Part shown: one piece after another, positions 10,755-20,173 of the stretch
Layout of the letters: every line of letters starts with the position of its first letter
How positions within the stretch are numbered: position 1 is the first letter of the stretch
Assembly (NCBI GenBank): GCA_021521415.1
Contig: JAIQDT010000168.1
Span: 1,806,501-1,870,500, forward strand
Length of the DNA stretch: 64,000 nucleotides
From: Bidens hawaiensis
Taxonomy: Eukaryota > Streptophyta > Magnoliopsida > Asterales > Asteraceae
Direction of reading: 5' to 3'
Made by a program: the position numbers and the translations under genes
Notes under the pieces: model-generated
The model's input: only the letters and a program-made list of their open reading frames with translations
What the model was told of the DNA's origin: nothing
Database searches by the model: none

Positions 10755-13436
10755 CTACAAGTCAGCTTGAGACAGATTGACTAAGTGCATAGGATCATAC
10801 ACTCTCATGATCTCTTGCTCATCTTCATCCTCCATAACCACTTCAGCAGTTTCACAATCCACGTACCACCACTTCAAGTCTTTCAAGACGTTCTTGGGCA
10901 TCACCTTCATCGGCACTTCTTTTAAATGACGGACTGGTTTATACTTCATAACCATCCATGGTTTGCCGTCTGCCCTCATCCCTCTATCTTTGTCTTCTAC
11001 TAACTTTCCTTTCTGAGGCTTCAGAAGTTCAAACTTTTTATCTTTAATGGCCTCCTTCCAAACAATTTTCCCAATTACTCTCGCCATGTTATCATCGCTT
11101 CTGTTTATCAGCCCCAGTCTTGCTAAGTCTTTCACCTCACACTCCGGTAAGGTATTCAGGGATCTTAACATCTTCTTGAAGTACTGAATGCCGTCGTAAC
11201 GTTTGATCACAAATAGTTTCAACTCTTCATCGTACAACCAGCATATGATTCCCTTCTTTGATTCTGCATATCCCTTTATATTATACGACTTTTTGAACAT
11301 CGTCGGTACTGCTGGCTTCTTCGTCTTTACAAACCACTGAGCGCAGCCTTCCTTCCAGTTTGGCTGATCTTCCCACTCAGTGTTGTCAACCGCAGCATCT
11401 TCACATATAGTCGACTGTTCAACCACAGGGATCTCATGCTCTACATTTTCTTCAACAATCTCTCCTTCTTCTATCACATTCTCAACTACAATTTCTGCAC
11501 CAATCTTTTCAATCTCATCGATTGGCAGAACATCATCTTCATTTATCAACTCATCATCCTCTTACATATCGTCTATCTCTTTTAGCGCATCAATCATATC
11601 ATCAACCACATCCACATCATCACCAACAGCAACCACATCATCACCAGATGCAGACTCCCCCTCAGCTGTGGAAGCCCCAAGAGCTATAGTAGTTCTTGGC
11701 AACTCACCACCTGCACCTTCCGGTGCATTGGGATCATCGTCTTGATCGTTTCGGCGCTTGGTCCTCAACTCATCTCCTCTACAGCTCATCTCCCCCTGAG
11801 ATGCCAAGAACACCTTCAAGGCATCTATAACTTTCCCGTGCTCAGCCAGGAGGGATGCCTGCAGTTGATTTGCTTCCACTAGGCTTTGAATAGTCTTGGA
11901 CTGCTCAGCTACAATCTGCTCTAGTGAAGCTATTCGTTCCGAGTCTGAAGTGGGCGTGTCCGCAGGTGGTACCGTACCCTATAACCCTGCAGTAGTGGTG
12001 ACCGTAGACTCGACAAATCGTGCTACTACCACCGATGGAGTAAGCGTTTGAGGTGGTAGAGACACAATTGCTGGAGTCGACGTCTGGACGGCTGTGATCG
12101 ATGGAATGCCAGCCGACGATGTAGCCACTACGGGAACAACCGTAGCGCTTGTACTCGATACCTGTACAGAGGTAGGAACAAAGGACATACCAGACAGGGC
12201 AGGTGGAGCAAAACGTACCAACCGTGAAGTCTCTCCAGCTCCTACACCCATACCTGTCGTTTCCCTTCGTGAACGCTTTCTCACCAGCTGCACAGCTTCT
12301 TCTTCATCATCTTCCTCGTCATCGTCGTCAACAGTTCTCTTTTGTTTACCAACCGTTCTCTCATGCGTTACCATCATCCTTCTAGCCTCTTCCATCACAT
12401 CATCAAAGTCAGCCTGTGGACCCGAGACTTGAATATTCTCTTGAGGATCAACTCGGTCCATATCAAACATTCCGTGGCCTCCCAACATGGCATCAAGATC
12501 AATCTCAGCAGCTGTCACAGCAGCAGATACAGCAGGCGCAGCTGATACAGCCTGGGGTGCTGCCGCCTGTTGTGGTCTTGGGTCTCTGAACTCGTCCCCT
12601 GCCGCAGGCACATACTTCGGGTTTATAAGATACCCAAAGAGCGGAGTATGCCTGGGACGCAGCTCAGGCTTGCTTCGTCCGCTGGAAGTGCGACACTGTG
12701 CAAAGATACGTTTTGTCACACTTTCCACGTATCGAATAGGGCGTCGTTGAGGCAGCGTCGGAGCCACATGATTGAAAATCATCTGTAGGAATCGAGGATA
12801 CATTGTAAACCGCTCACGCGCCACAGCCCTTCGTTGCCTATCGATCTCGTAAAAGATCATCTGGCTGAAAGAATATCTTTTATTATAAGTCAATGCAGTC
12901 ATAGCAGACTGCATTGTCGCACCCATACCATCAGTGCCTGCCTTCCGTCCTGACATACATACGATCATGACGTGCATAAGAAAGCGCCACTGATCTAAAA
13001 GGAATCCCTTCCTCCGTTGTGTGTCCCCTGAGAGACCAGAATACCCCATCCTGAGGAACGCCCCATCACGGAATGGTGCAACAAACTCCGTTGGGTCATC
13101 CCTCGTCTCTTCACCAAACTGCAACGCCACCCGTATATGTTCAGAAGAAAACTGAACAACTTGACCGTTTACGGTGGCTCGCATAACCGGGGGCTCAACC
13201 CGGCAATCGTACTCTACCGTCTGCCAAAAGTCTTCAATATTCGATAGCGAAATAGGCAGGGTAGTGGTTATTGCATGATATATCCTTGAGCGAAGGAGAA
13301 AGGTAATTATCTCCCTATAGTCCTCCACGCCCTTTGCATCTGGGTCAAGTGTTATGAACTGGTTATGGGCTGGGAAGAATTGTCTGTGATCATCACCGTC
13401 ATCACCTGCACCTCCTGCACCTCCAACAGCAGCCAT
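10755..13436 (-). pseudogene. SIRE-1 ORF3 (extra ORF after pol), two in-frame stops
   Basis: One reading frame of 893 codons is interrupted only by TAG (11979-11981) and TAA (11562-11564). The start ATG (13436-13434) follows a TTTATTGCAG acceptor-like site by 2 nt. Residues 1 to about 270 are globular, with R-I-Y-H-A-I, W-R-F-L-M-H-V and M-Y-P-R-F-L-Q motifs. An Ala/Val-rich and then acidic linker follows, with a short coiled-coil-like stretch. The basic C-terminal domain has K-W-W-Y-V-D and ends R-V-Y-D-P-M-H-L-V-N-L-S. There is no signal peptide or clear membrane segment. The position is that of the env-like gene in some SIRE elements, but the sequence does not look like an envelope protein. 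Diverged homologues occur in SIRE-2 and SIRE-3 here. The function is unknown. Confidence 0.85.
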
Positions 13437-13438
13437 AT

Positions 13439-13450
13439 CTGCAATAAACG
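13439..13450 (-). promoter_or_regulatory. Candidate 3' splice site before SIRE-1 ORF3
   Basis: In minus sense CGTTTATTGCAG ends 2 nt before the ORF3 ATG, with a CTAAC branch-point-like sequence about 20 nt upstream. Equivalent sites precede ORF3 in SIRE-2 (32298) and SIRE-3 (57408), which supports expression from a spliced mRNA. Confidence 0.55.
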
Positions 13451-14820
13451 AACCAAGTTAGATAAACGTTTAAGTTGTACACAAGTTCGCTTGATTACCA
13501 GGAGCGAAGTTGTGATCAAACCTGTATAGGCGAAGTTAAAGGTGAGGTGAAGTTGGGAACAACTTCGCTTCATCTTTAAGTTCGTCTAATTACTTTTAAG
13601 TAAAATGGCCTGGGCGAAGTTAGTGATAACTTCGCCTCTTCACAACATCGCCTCAGGCGAAGATAAGGGTTAGGCGAAATTAAGCCTCAGGCGAAGTTGC
13701 GGATAACGTCGCCTCAGGCGAAATTAATCGTCAGGCGAAGTTGCGGATAACTTCGCCGAAACCCTAACTTCGCCTGAACTGAATCGGCGACTGTTAGGAT
13801 TCTAACAGCCGGAATCCGATGATTCGGCAAAGTTTGACGATCCAGGAGACTCTAACACATGATATTACGGATGGTTAGATGAAAATATTGTCCATGAACA
13901 CGTAATACAAGTTTGTAAATCTCGGTTTTGAAAGGTCACCGGACCGAGGTCACGAAACCGTTCAAAACGACCTATGAAAAGCATCACTGTCTTTGGATAT
14001 ACGGTTAATCGATAACACACACCTTGAATCTATGAACGAAACTGAGAAAAAAGGTCGAAATCGGAAACGAATCAAGTTCGCCGTAAAATATATATATATT
14101 CGTCGGAAATTTCGGATAAGTTCGCTGGATTTTCTGTGAACAGTTTTGACCCTTAAAATCCTTTATATAGAGGCTCTGTTATAAAGGCGAAGTTACGGAT
14201 AACTTCGCCTAGGCGAAGTTATTCACAACTTCGCCTGTTCAACAACATCGCCTAAAATTTCAAAATTTAACCCTTAAGATTTTAACAGTTGTCAATTAAG
14301 TTAAAAATTGTCCTTTAAGAAATAAATAACATGATCAATTCTAAGTAACTGTTAAGAAATCATAAAGCTATCTAAGTACAAAAACGTAAAAAAAAATTTA
14401 AAGTATAAGGGGTCATATTTCAGTCTCGATAGGGACTGCTACGTTTTAAAAAAAATCCGAACAGGAATCATACTAACTACGTGACTGTTACATAGATTCG
14501 TGTTTAGCTGTATTATGACATATAGAGACAGGTTGTAAGCAGGTAATATACTTAAGATGGTTTTCATCGTTTCTGTGATACGAGTTAAGTTCAATTAATC
14601 CTTAAAATTTAAGTGGGCAACAACTCAGAAATATTGATGCCTCCTATCTATCCTCAAAGCGTATTTGGGTTTCCCCAAGTCACCCCGAATTGACTTCGAC
14701 CCATAGTGTCTGATTAACTTGTAAGTATTCTTTGTCTGCTTCCCGTACTCATTCTTACTTCATGATTGAGAAGTCTCGATATCTTGAACTCTCGAATGTT
14801 ACAATAACTTCATAAGTACT

Positions 14821-14858
<38 letters not shown>

Positions 14859-15568
14859 CATACTTATAGACTTCAGAGTAATAAACAACTGCAAGTCCCG
14901 AATCTGGATCACTGCAGTGTCTTGAAACGCCTTCTTCACGGGAATCAGAACACTTACGGGCTCGTGTATGACTGGGTAATCACTTTTCTGCCTATCATTC
15001 GGAAAGATATACATGAAGACATGCAAAACTCTTAAGGAGTTTCCACATAAAATCAAGTAAAATTTAATTTGTATCACATCTACTTTTACGCACCATAAAA
15101 AGTTACCATGACATACAATGATTGTCCTAAAGCCTTTTAAGCCTAATAACTTCACTAGTTAAGCACACAAAGTTAGTATATCTATCATTTTCCATGGTTG
15201 GATCAATTTTCCGTTCAATATAGCTAACTAACTTCTTACGAAGTAACAGACTTGAAAAGTAATTTCATTTCCCTAAAAAATTTTGACTTCAATCGCCCCG
15301 ATCACGTCAAAATCTTTAGGTAAACGGCAATCCTGAAGATCCAATGGATCAACTGGACCGACCACATACAAGTATGTGTCCTTCTAACTAAGTATGACCG
15401 ACTAATTTTCAGCGACAGAAAGAAAACACATCATAACCGCCCCGGTCACTTTCAGTCATCTGGTTAATGGCGACCCTCATTCTCTACAAGTAGAAACGAG
15501 GACCAAAACATATCCGAGGATATATCCATCAAACTGAGGTAACCGACTAATTTTAAGCAATAGTGACG

Positions 15569-15599
<31 letters not shown>

Positions 15600-15618
15600 A
15601 ACACAAAAAAAAACATGG
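13451..15618 (-). other. SIRE-1 pol-ORF3 spacer with motif array
   Basis: This is about 2.2 kb without a supported gene. 13470-13790 and 14180-14255 are dense in GCGAAGTT/AACTTCGC, often as pairs that could fold into hairpins with 9-bp arms (GGCGAAGTT ... AACTTCGCC). The conserved SIRE box lies at 14675-14696. Two long T tracts on the + strand (about 14822-14852 and 15570-15595) are poly-A in element sense. Short ORFs here are incidental. Confidence 0.75.
14675..14696 (-). promoter_or_regulatory. Conserved SIRE spacer box (SIRE-1 copy)
   Basis: In minus sense AAGTCAATTCGGGGTGACTT, about 0.92 kb after the pol stop. It matches the SIRE-3 copy at 19 of 22 positions by eye, although nearby sequence barely aligns. 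Confidence 0.6.
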
Positions 15619-18600
15619 TTACTCGGGATTGATCATCCCGTTCAGCTCAATTAGGTTTTGAAATCTGGATTTATCAAACGCTTTTGAAAATAAATCAGCG
15701 AAATTTTCTAGCGTATCGACCTTTTCGACCTTAATCAGTTTCTTCTCAGCACAATCCCGTATGAAATGATGACGAATGTCAATATGTTTAGTTTTACTAT
15801 GTTTCACGGGATTGTGAATTACTGAGATGGCAGCAGTGTTATCAATTAAAATAGGAGTGAGTAAGAAATTCAGACCATAGTCGCGCAATTGTTGCTGAAT
15901 CCACAGAACCTGAGAGCAGCAGTTGGATGCTGCCATATATTCAGCTTCGCACGTAGAGATTGCGACTGATGTCTGTTTCTTGCACTGCCAGGAAACTAAT
16001 CTTCCACCGAGAAACTGACATCCTCCTGTTGTCGACTTCCGACTTTGATTGTACCCTCCATAATCAGAATCCGTATAAGCAACCAGTTCCACGTCTCCTC
16101 CCTTCGGGTACCACAACCCTAGCTTCGGCTTGCCTTTGAGATACCGCAGAATCCTCTTCACACCCTTCATGTGAGATTCCTTTGGGTTTGCCTGAAAACG
16201 AGCACAAAGACAAACAGCAAACATTATATCAGGCCTAGAAGCAGTCAAATACATCAAAGAACCTATTATAGCCCGATACTGAGTTGGGTCCACATCTGCG
16301 TCACCGTCTATTTCAGCTCCCAACTTGTGGTTGACGCAAATTGGAGTGTCAAATGGAGAAGAGTCCTCCATCTTGAAGCGCTTGAGGACATCATGAACAT
16401 ATTTTGTTTGATGAATGAACATCCCATCCTTCTTTTGATCAACCTGCAATCCTAAAAAGAACGTTAATTCACCCATAGCACTCATCTCAAATCTTTTCTT
16501 CATGACGGCCTCAAATTCCTGACACATGGAGACTCTTGATGCAGCAAATATGATGTCATCCACGTAGACTTGAACTAGCAGGAAGTCACTTCCATCTCTC
16601 TTCACAAACAGTGTGCTGTCAATCAAACCCCTTTCAAAACCATTCTCTAGCAAGTAGTCCGATAACATTGAATACCAGGCACGAGGTGCCTGATGTAATC
16701 CATACAGCGCCTTGCTCAACTTGTACACATGATCAGGAAAGTCTGGATCATGAAAACCCGGAGGTTGCTCAACATACACAACCTCATCAACTTTCCCATT
16801 GAGGAACGCACTCTTCACGTCCAACTGAAACACTTTCATCTTCTTAAAAGCAGCAAACGCCAAAAACAATCTTATCGCTTCCAACCTGGCCACCGGAGCG
16901 AACACTTCATTATAATCTATCCCCTCTTGCTGATTAAATCCTTTAACGACTAGCCTCGCCTTGTTTCTTATAATAATCCCCTTTTCATCTCTCTTGCACT
17001 TAAACACCCATTTTGTGCCTATCGCATGCACATTCCTTGGTTTTTCAACCAAAGTCCAAACTTCCATCTTCTTAAATTGAGCCAACTCTTCTTGCATGGC
17101 CTCGACCCACGAGCTGTCCTTAAGAGCCATTTGATAATTTTTCGGTTCAATCTGGCTAATAAAGCATGAGTACAAACATTCGTTCATTATACCCGTTTCC
17201 CTAATGCTTGTATAAACACAGGTGTGCTCATTCAAGCTACTTCTGGTTTGTACACCGGAGGACACATCACCTATAACATTCTCCAAAGGGTGATCTATGT
17301 GAATTCTCGTGGTCGGCACAGCACCGACATGCAAATTATCTTCTAAATTAGTAGAGAGCTCATCAATGGTTGTTTCTGGCTGAGAGTGAAATGGATTGAT
17401 AAACTCATCTTCAGGAGAGACAGCAGGGGAACCGATAGAATTTGATGAGGAAGGTTGACAATCATCAAATAGCTGTCTATGAGCCAAATTTTCCTCCTCA
17501 TCTAGAATCATCTTCGTAGCAACACGTTCTTCTTCTGTACAAAACAAATCAGGTATGTTAAAAGACTTGAAGAGCCTATCATAGTCGAGAATCCCAGGAG
17601 GTCCGATGCTCGGTCTTGGCGATCTGTAACTCGTAATGTCGGTGTTACATACCACCTCAACCTTGCCGTTCGTTGTATTAAAGACACTCCTGTTGGGAGT
17701 CCCAACTTCATAGCCGACTAAGATTCCTTCAGCGGCTGCTTCACCAAACTTTGAATGTGCCTTTAAAATTGAACACGGGGACCCGAAAGCTTCAAGTCCA
17801 CACAAATTGGGCTTTCTCCCATGCATAAGCTCGTAGCATGTTTTATTAAGTCTTTTTACCGTTAAAACTCTATTCAGTACATAGCAAGCTGTAGAAACAG
17901 CTTCAGCCCAGAACACCACCGGAAGCTTCGAATCAGCCAGCATAGTTCTGGCTCCTTCAATTAAAGTTCTATTCTTCCTTTCAGCCACTCCATTCTGTTG
18001 CGGTGTATATGGAGCGCTGAATTGGTGTTCAATCCCTCTTGACAGACAGAAGATCTCCATTTCAAAATTTTTAAACTCGGAACCATTTTCACTTCTGATG
18101 AACTTCACTCGTTTATCCATAATGTTCTCAACTTTGGTAATCAGATTCTTCACCATTTGAGCCGTTTCGTCCTTTGATTTCAGGAAGTATACCCACGAGT
18201 ATCGTGAGTAGTCATCAGTGATCACCAAGCAATAAGTTGTACCACCTAGACTTCTTACATTCACAGGACCGAAGAGATCTATGTGAAGCAGCTCTAGTGT
18301 ACTAGCAATTGAATTCACTTTCTTGGTGAGATGGGACTTCTTGTGCTGCTTTCCCTTTTTGCACGCAAGACATTTGTCTTCAAAATTGAAACTTTTTAAG
18401 GGAACACCCAACACAAGCCCATGTCTGACAATATGGTTCATCTTCCGAAGATGAATGTGCCCCATTCTCCTGTGCCACAGTTCAGATTCCGATTCGCTTG
18501 CTTTCGTCAAAAGACACGATTCTTCCGTTGACATTTCAGTTGAACTTAAATCCATCATATACGTATTTCGATCACGTGGAGCCTTCATTACTATCCACTC

Positions 18601-18930
18601 CTCTGGTATTTGAAAACCAGGCTTCAACACAATCGCATCAGTCTTCGTGAAGTGTACGGTATAATCTTTATCACAAATCTGCGACACACTCAGCAGATTG
18701 TGCTTCAGTTCTTCAACAAAGTTCACATTTTCTAACGTCATCTTCCCGTTAGTTACCGTACCCCTTCCTGTTATTTTGCCTCCACTCTCACCGGCAAAAC
18801 TGACTCTTGCCCCTTGAACAGGTTTTAAATCTTGTAAAAAATTCTTGTTACCAGTCATGTGCCGGGAACAGCCGCTGTCCACAACCCAAAGATTATTGGA
18901 AGCCCTGTTCAACTGTTCCTGCACAAACAA
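15619..18930 (-). CDS. SIRE-1 pol: protease, integrase, RT, RNase H
   Basis: An open frame of 1103 residues in Ty1/Copia order. The protease motif D-S-G is at 18-20. The integrase has the H/C zinc region and catalytic positions D218, 281 and E317; residue 281 is Glu (S-E-N-G), where the family has Asp. The RT has Y-V-D-D at 789-792. RNase H has T-D-S-D-Y-G and C-E-A-E-Y, and the protein ends with the usual A-F-D-K-S-R-F block. It would cleave the polyprotein, copy RNA to cDNA and integrate it. The D281E change would be expected to cripple integration. The listed start is a TTG and is not a real initiation site: in frame, stops lie just upstream, so pol must be reached by fusion to gag through readthrough, frameshift or splicing. 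A TTTGTGCAG acceptor-like string lies at 18927-18919. Confidence 0.92.
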   Translation of the reverse strand: MFVQEQLNRASNNLWVVDSGCSRHMTGNKNFLQDLKPVQGARVSFAGESGGKITGRGTVTNGKMTLENVNFVEELKHNLLSVSQICDKDYTVHFTKTDAIVLKPGFQIPEEWIVMKAPRDRNTYMMDLSSTEMSTEESCLLTKASESESELWHRRMGHIHLRKMNHIVRHGLVLGVPLKSFNFEDKCLACKKGKQHKKSHLTKKVNSIASTLELLHIDLFGPVNVRSLGGTTYCLVITDDYSRYSWVYFLKSKDETAQMVKNLITKVENIMDKRVKFIRSENGSEFKNFEMEIFCLSRGIEHQFSAPYTPQQNGVAERKNRTLIEGARTMLADSKLPVVFWAEAVSTACYVLNRVLTVKRLNKTCYELMHGRKPNLCGLEAFGSPCSILKAHSKFGEAAAEGILVGYEVGTPNRSVFNTTNGKVEVVCNTDITSYRSPRPSIGPPGILDYDRLFKSFNIPDLFCTEEERVATKMILDEEENLAHRQLFDDCQPSSSNSIGSPAVSPEDEFINPFHSQPETTIDELSTNLEDNLHVGAVPTTRIHIDHPLENVIGDVSSGVQTRSSLNEHTCVYTSIRETGIMNECLYSCFISQIEPKNYQMALKDSSWVEAMQEELAQFKKMEVWTLVEKPRNVHAIGTKWVFKCKRDEKGIIIRNKARLVVKGFNQQEGIDYNEVFAPVARLEAIRLFLAFAAFKKMKVFQLDVKSAFLNGKVDEVVYVEQPPGFHDPDFPDHVYKLSKALYGLHQAPRAWYSMLSDYLLENGFERGLIDSTLFVKRDGSDFLLVQVYVDDIIFAASRVSMCQEFEAVMKKRFEMSAMGELTFFLGLQVDQKKDGMFIHQTKYVHDVLKRFKMEDSSPFDTPICVNHKLGAEIDGDADVDPTQYRAIIGSLMYLTASRPDIMFAVCLCARFQANPKESHMKGVKRILRYLKGKPKLGLWYPKGGDVELVAYTDSDYGGYNQSRKSTTGGCQFLGGRLVSWQCKKQTSVAISTCEAEYMAASNCCSQVLWIQQQLRDYGLNFLLTPILIDNTAAISVIHNPVKHSKTKHIDIRHHFIRDCAEKKLIKVEKVDTLENFADLFSKAFDKSRFQNLIELNGMINPE

Positions 18931-19141
18931 AAGAGATTATTAAAATTTGGGGACCCAAGACCTCTTGGTCTTGGGTCGATTAACCTTCTAAATAGAACTC
19001 ACACACCTTGGCTGACCAAAATTAGCATTAGAAAAATTTCCACGAGTCCTAACAGGATACCTCCTTGGAGACTGATAGTGAGGCCAACCAAACCGACGTA
19101 CATTAAGAGAATCAAAAGAATTATCGCATTTGGTTTGGTTA

Positions 19142-20173
19142 TTAGTAGTGTAAAAAAGATGTGTTTCTTTGAAAACCTGCATTATCTCTCAAATTTGAAT
19201 GGTTTTCATTTTTAACATTTAAACGATTACCAAAAACCTTAGTCTCAGTTTTCGAGGGCCTCACCTCTCTGAAACGCTGCTTCAGAGGGCAATCAGCAAC
19301 AAGGTGCCCTATTTGATTACATCTAAAACAACACCTATGTTCAGCTTTCTTTTCAGCAGATGTTTTAGATGTGGAGGTAGTATTACCAACCGTACATCTC
19401 ACATAAGGTGGGACATATGGGTTGAGTGGAGTACTCCTTTTAGTTGATTTAACTTTTTCTCCACTAGTGGGTAATACTTCCTTCTCTTTTGTCTTACCCG
19501 ACTCGGATGACTTATCCGAATCAGATGAGACTGGACTTGAAATAGAAATTTTAACTTTTGAGACAGGCGAACTTGTTTCGCCTTTACTAACTTCCGGTAC
19601 TTTACCAGTTTCCTTAGCAGGACCTGTCTGATCAGCTACAAAATTAACAGATTCATGAACACTAGGATTGAAAGTATAATTATGGTTATAAGGTGGTGGA
19701 ACCTCATGGTAACCAATTCCTCCCCTCTTAGGTGAGGAACCTTGATTACTAACAAGGTGATCAAGAATAGCAGAGGAATTCCGGAATTGCTCCAGTTTCC
19801 TATTTAGTTCCACCACTTTTACCTGGTGATCAGCAATCTGTTTTTCTTTCTCAGCGATTAACTTAGTTTTCTCTTCTAAAACCTCGTAGCTTAGATCGAT
19901 CACATCAATTTTCTCAGCTAATTTTGTTTTTAAACTTTTAACGTCTTTTTCACAAGCTTTAATTTTTATTTTATAATTATTTTCTCTTGTTTTTGTGAAG
20001 TGATGATCTTCTTTCAAGGTTTTAAATTCGGCATCCAACTTAACATACTGATCAGTAATTGTAGCAAGCTGTTCAGACAAGTTCTCACATTTAGTACAGA
20101 TAGGTTTAGTACATACATCGGAGTTCTGGTCATTAGCCATGAAAGCTTTTTCATTTTCAGCAGCTTCATACAT
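19142..20173 (-). pseudogene. SIRE-1 gag, C-terminal half in a shifted frame
   Basis: 343 codons continuing the gag protein in another frame. A long charged, coiled-coil-rich segment (K/E/L heptads, roughly residues 20-130) is followed by a Ser/Lys-rich linker and a CCHC knuckle (C-F-R-C-N-Q-I-G-H ... C) near 19310-19345. It overlaps the first gag ORF at 20014-20173, and the natural protein continuity crosses frames near 20165-20175. The simplest reading is a 1-2 base indel that broke gag. A second frame change and stops separate it from pol between about 19150 and 18930. Confidence 0.8.

Noticed and set aside
11380..12788. Plus-strand ORFs rich in Ser/Thr opposite ORF3
   Set aside because: Shadows of the acidic and Ala/Val-rich minus-strand ORF3.
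10755..13436. ORF3 as a retroviral envelope gene
   Set aside because: The position fits, but there is no signal peptide, no clear membrane anchor and no cleavage-site pattern that I can see.
14822..15595. Poly-T tracts as processed-pseudogene tails or SINE ends
   Set aside because: Both lie inside the SIRE-1 spacer with no TSD or upstream cDNA-like sequence; simple slippage is enough.
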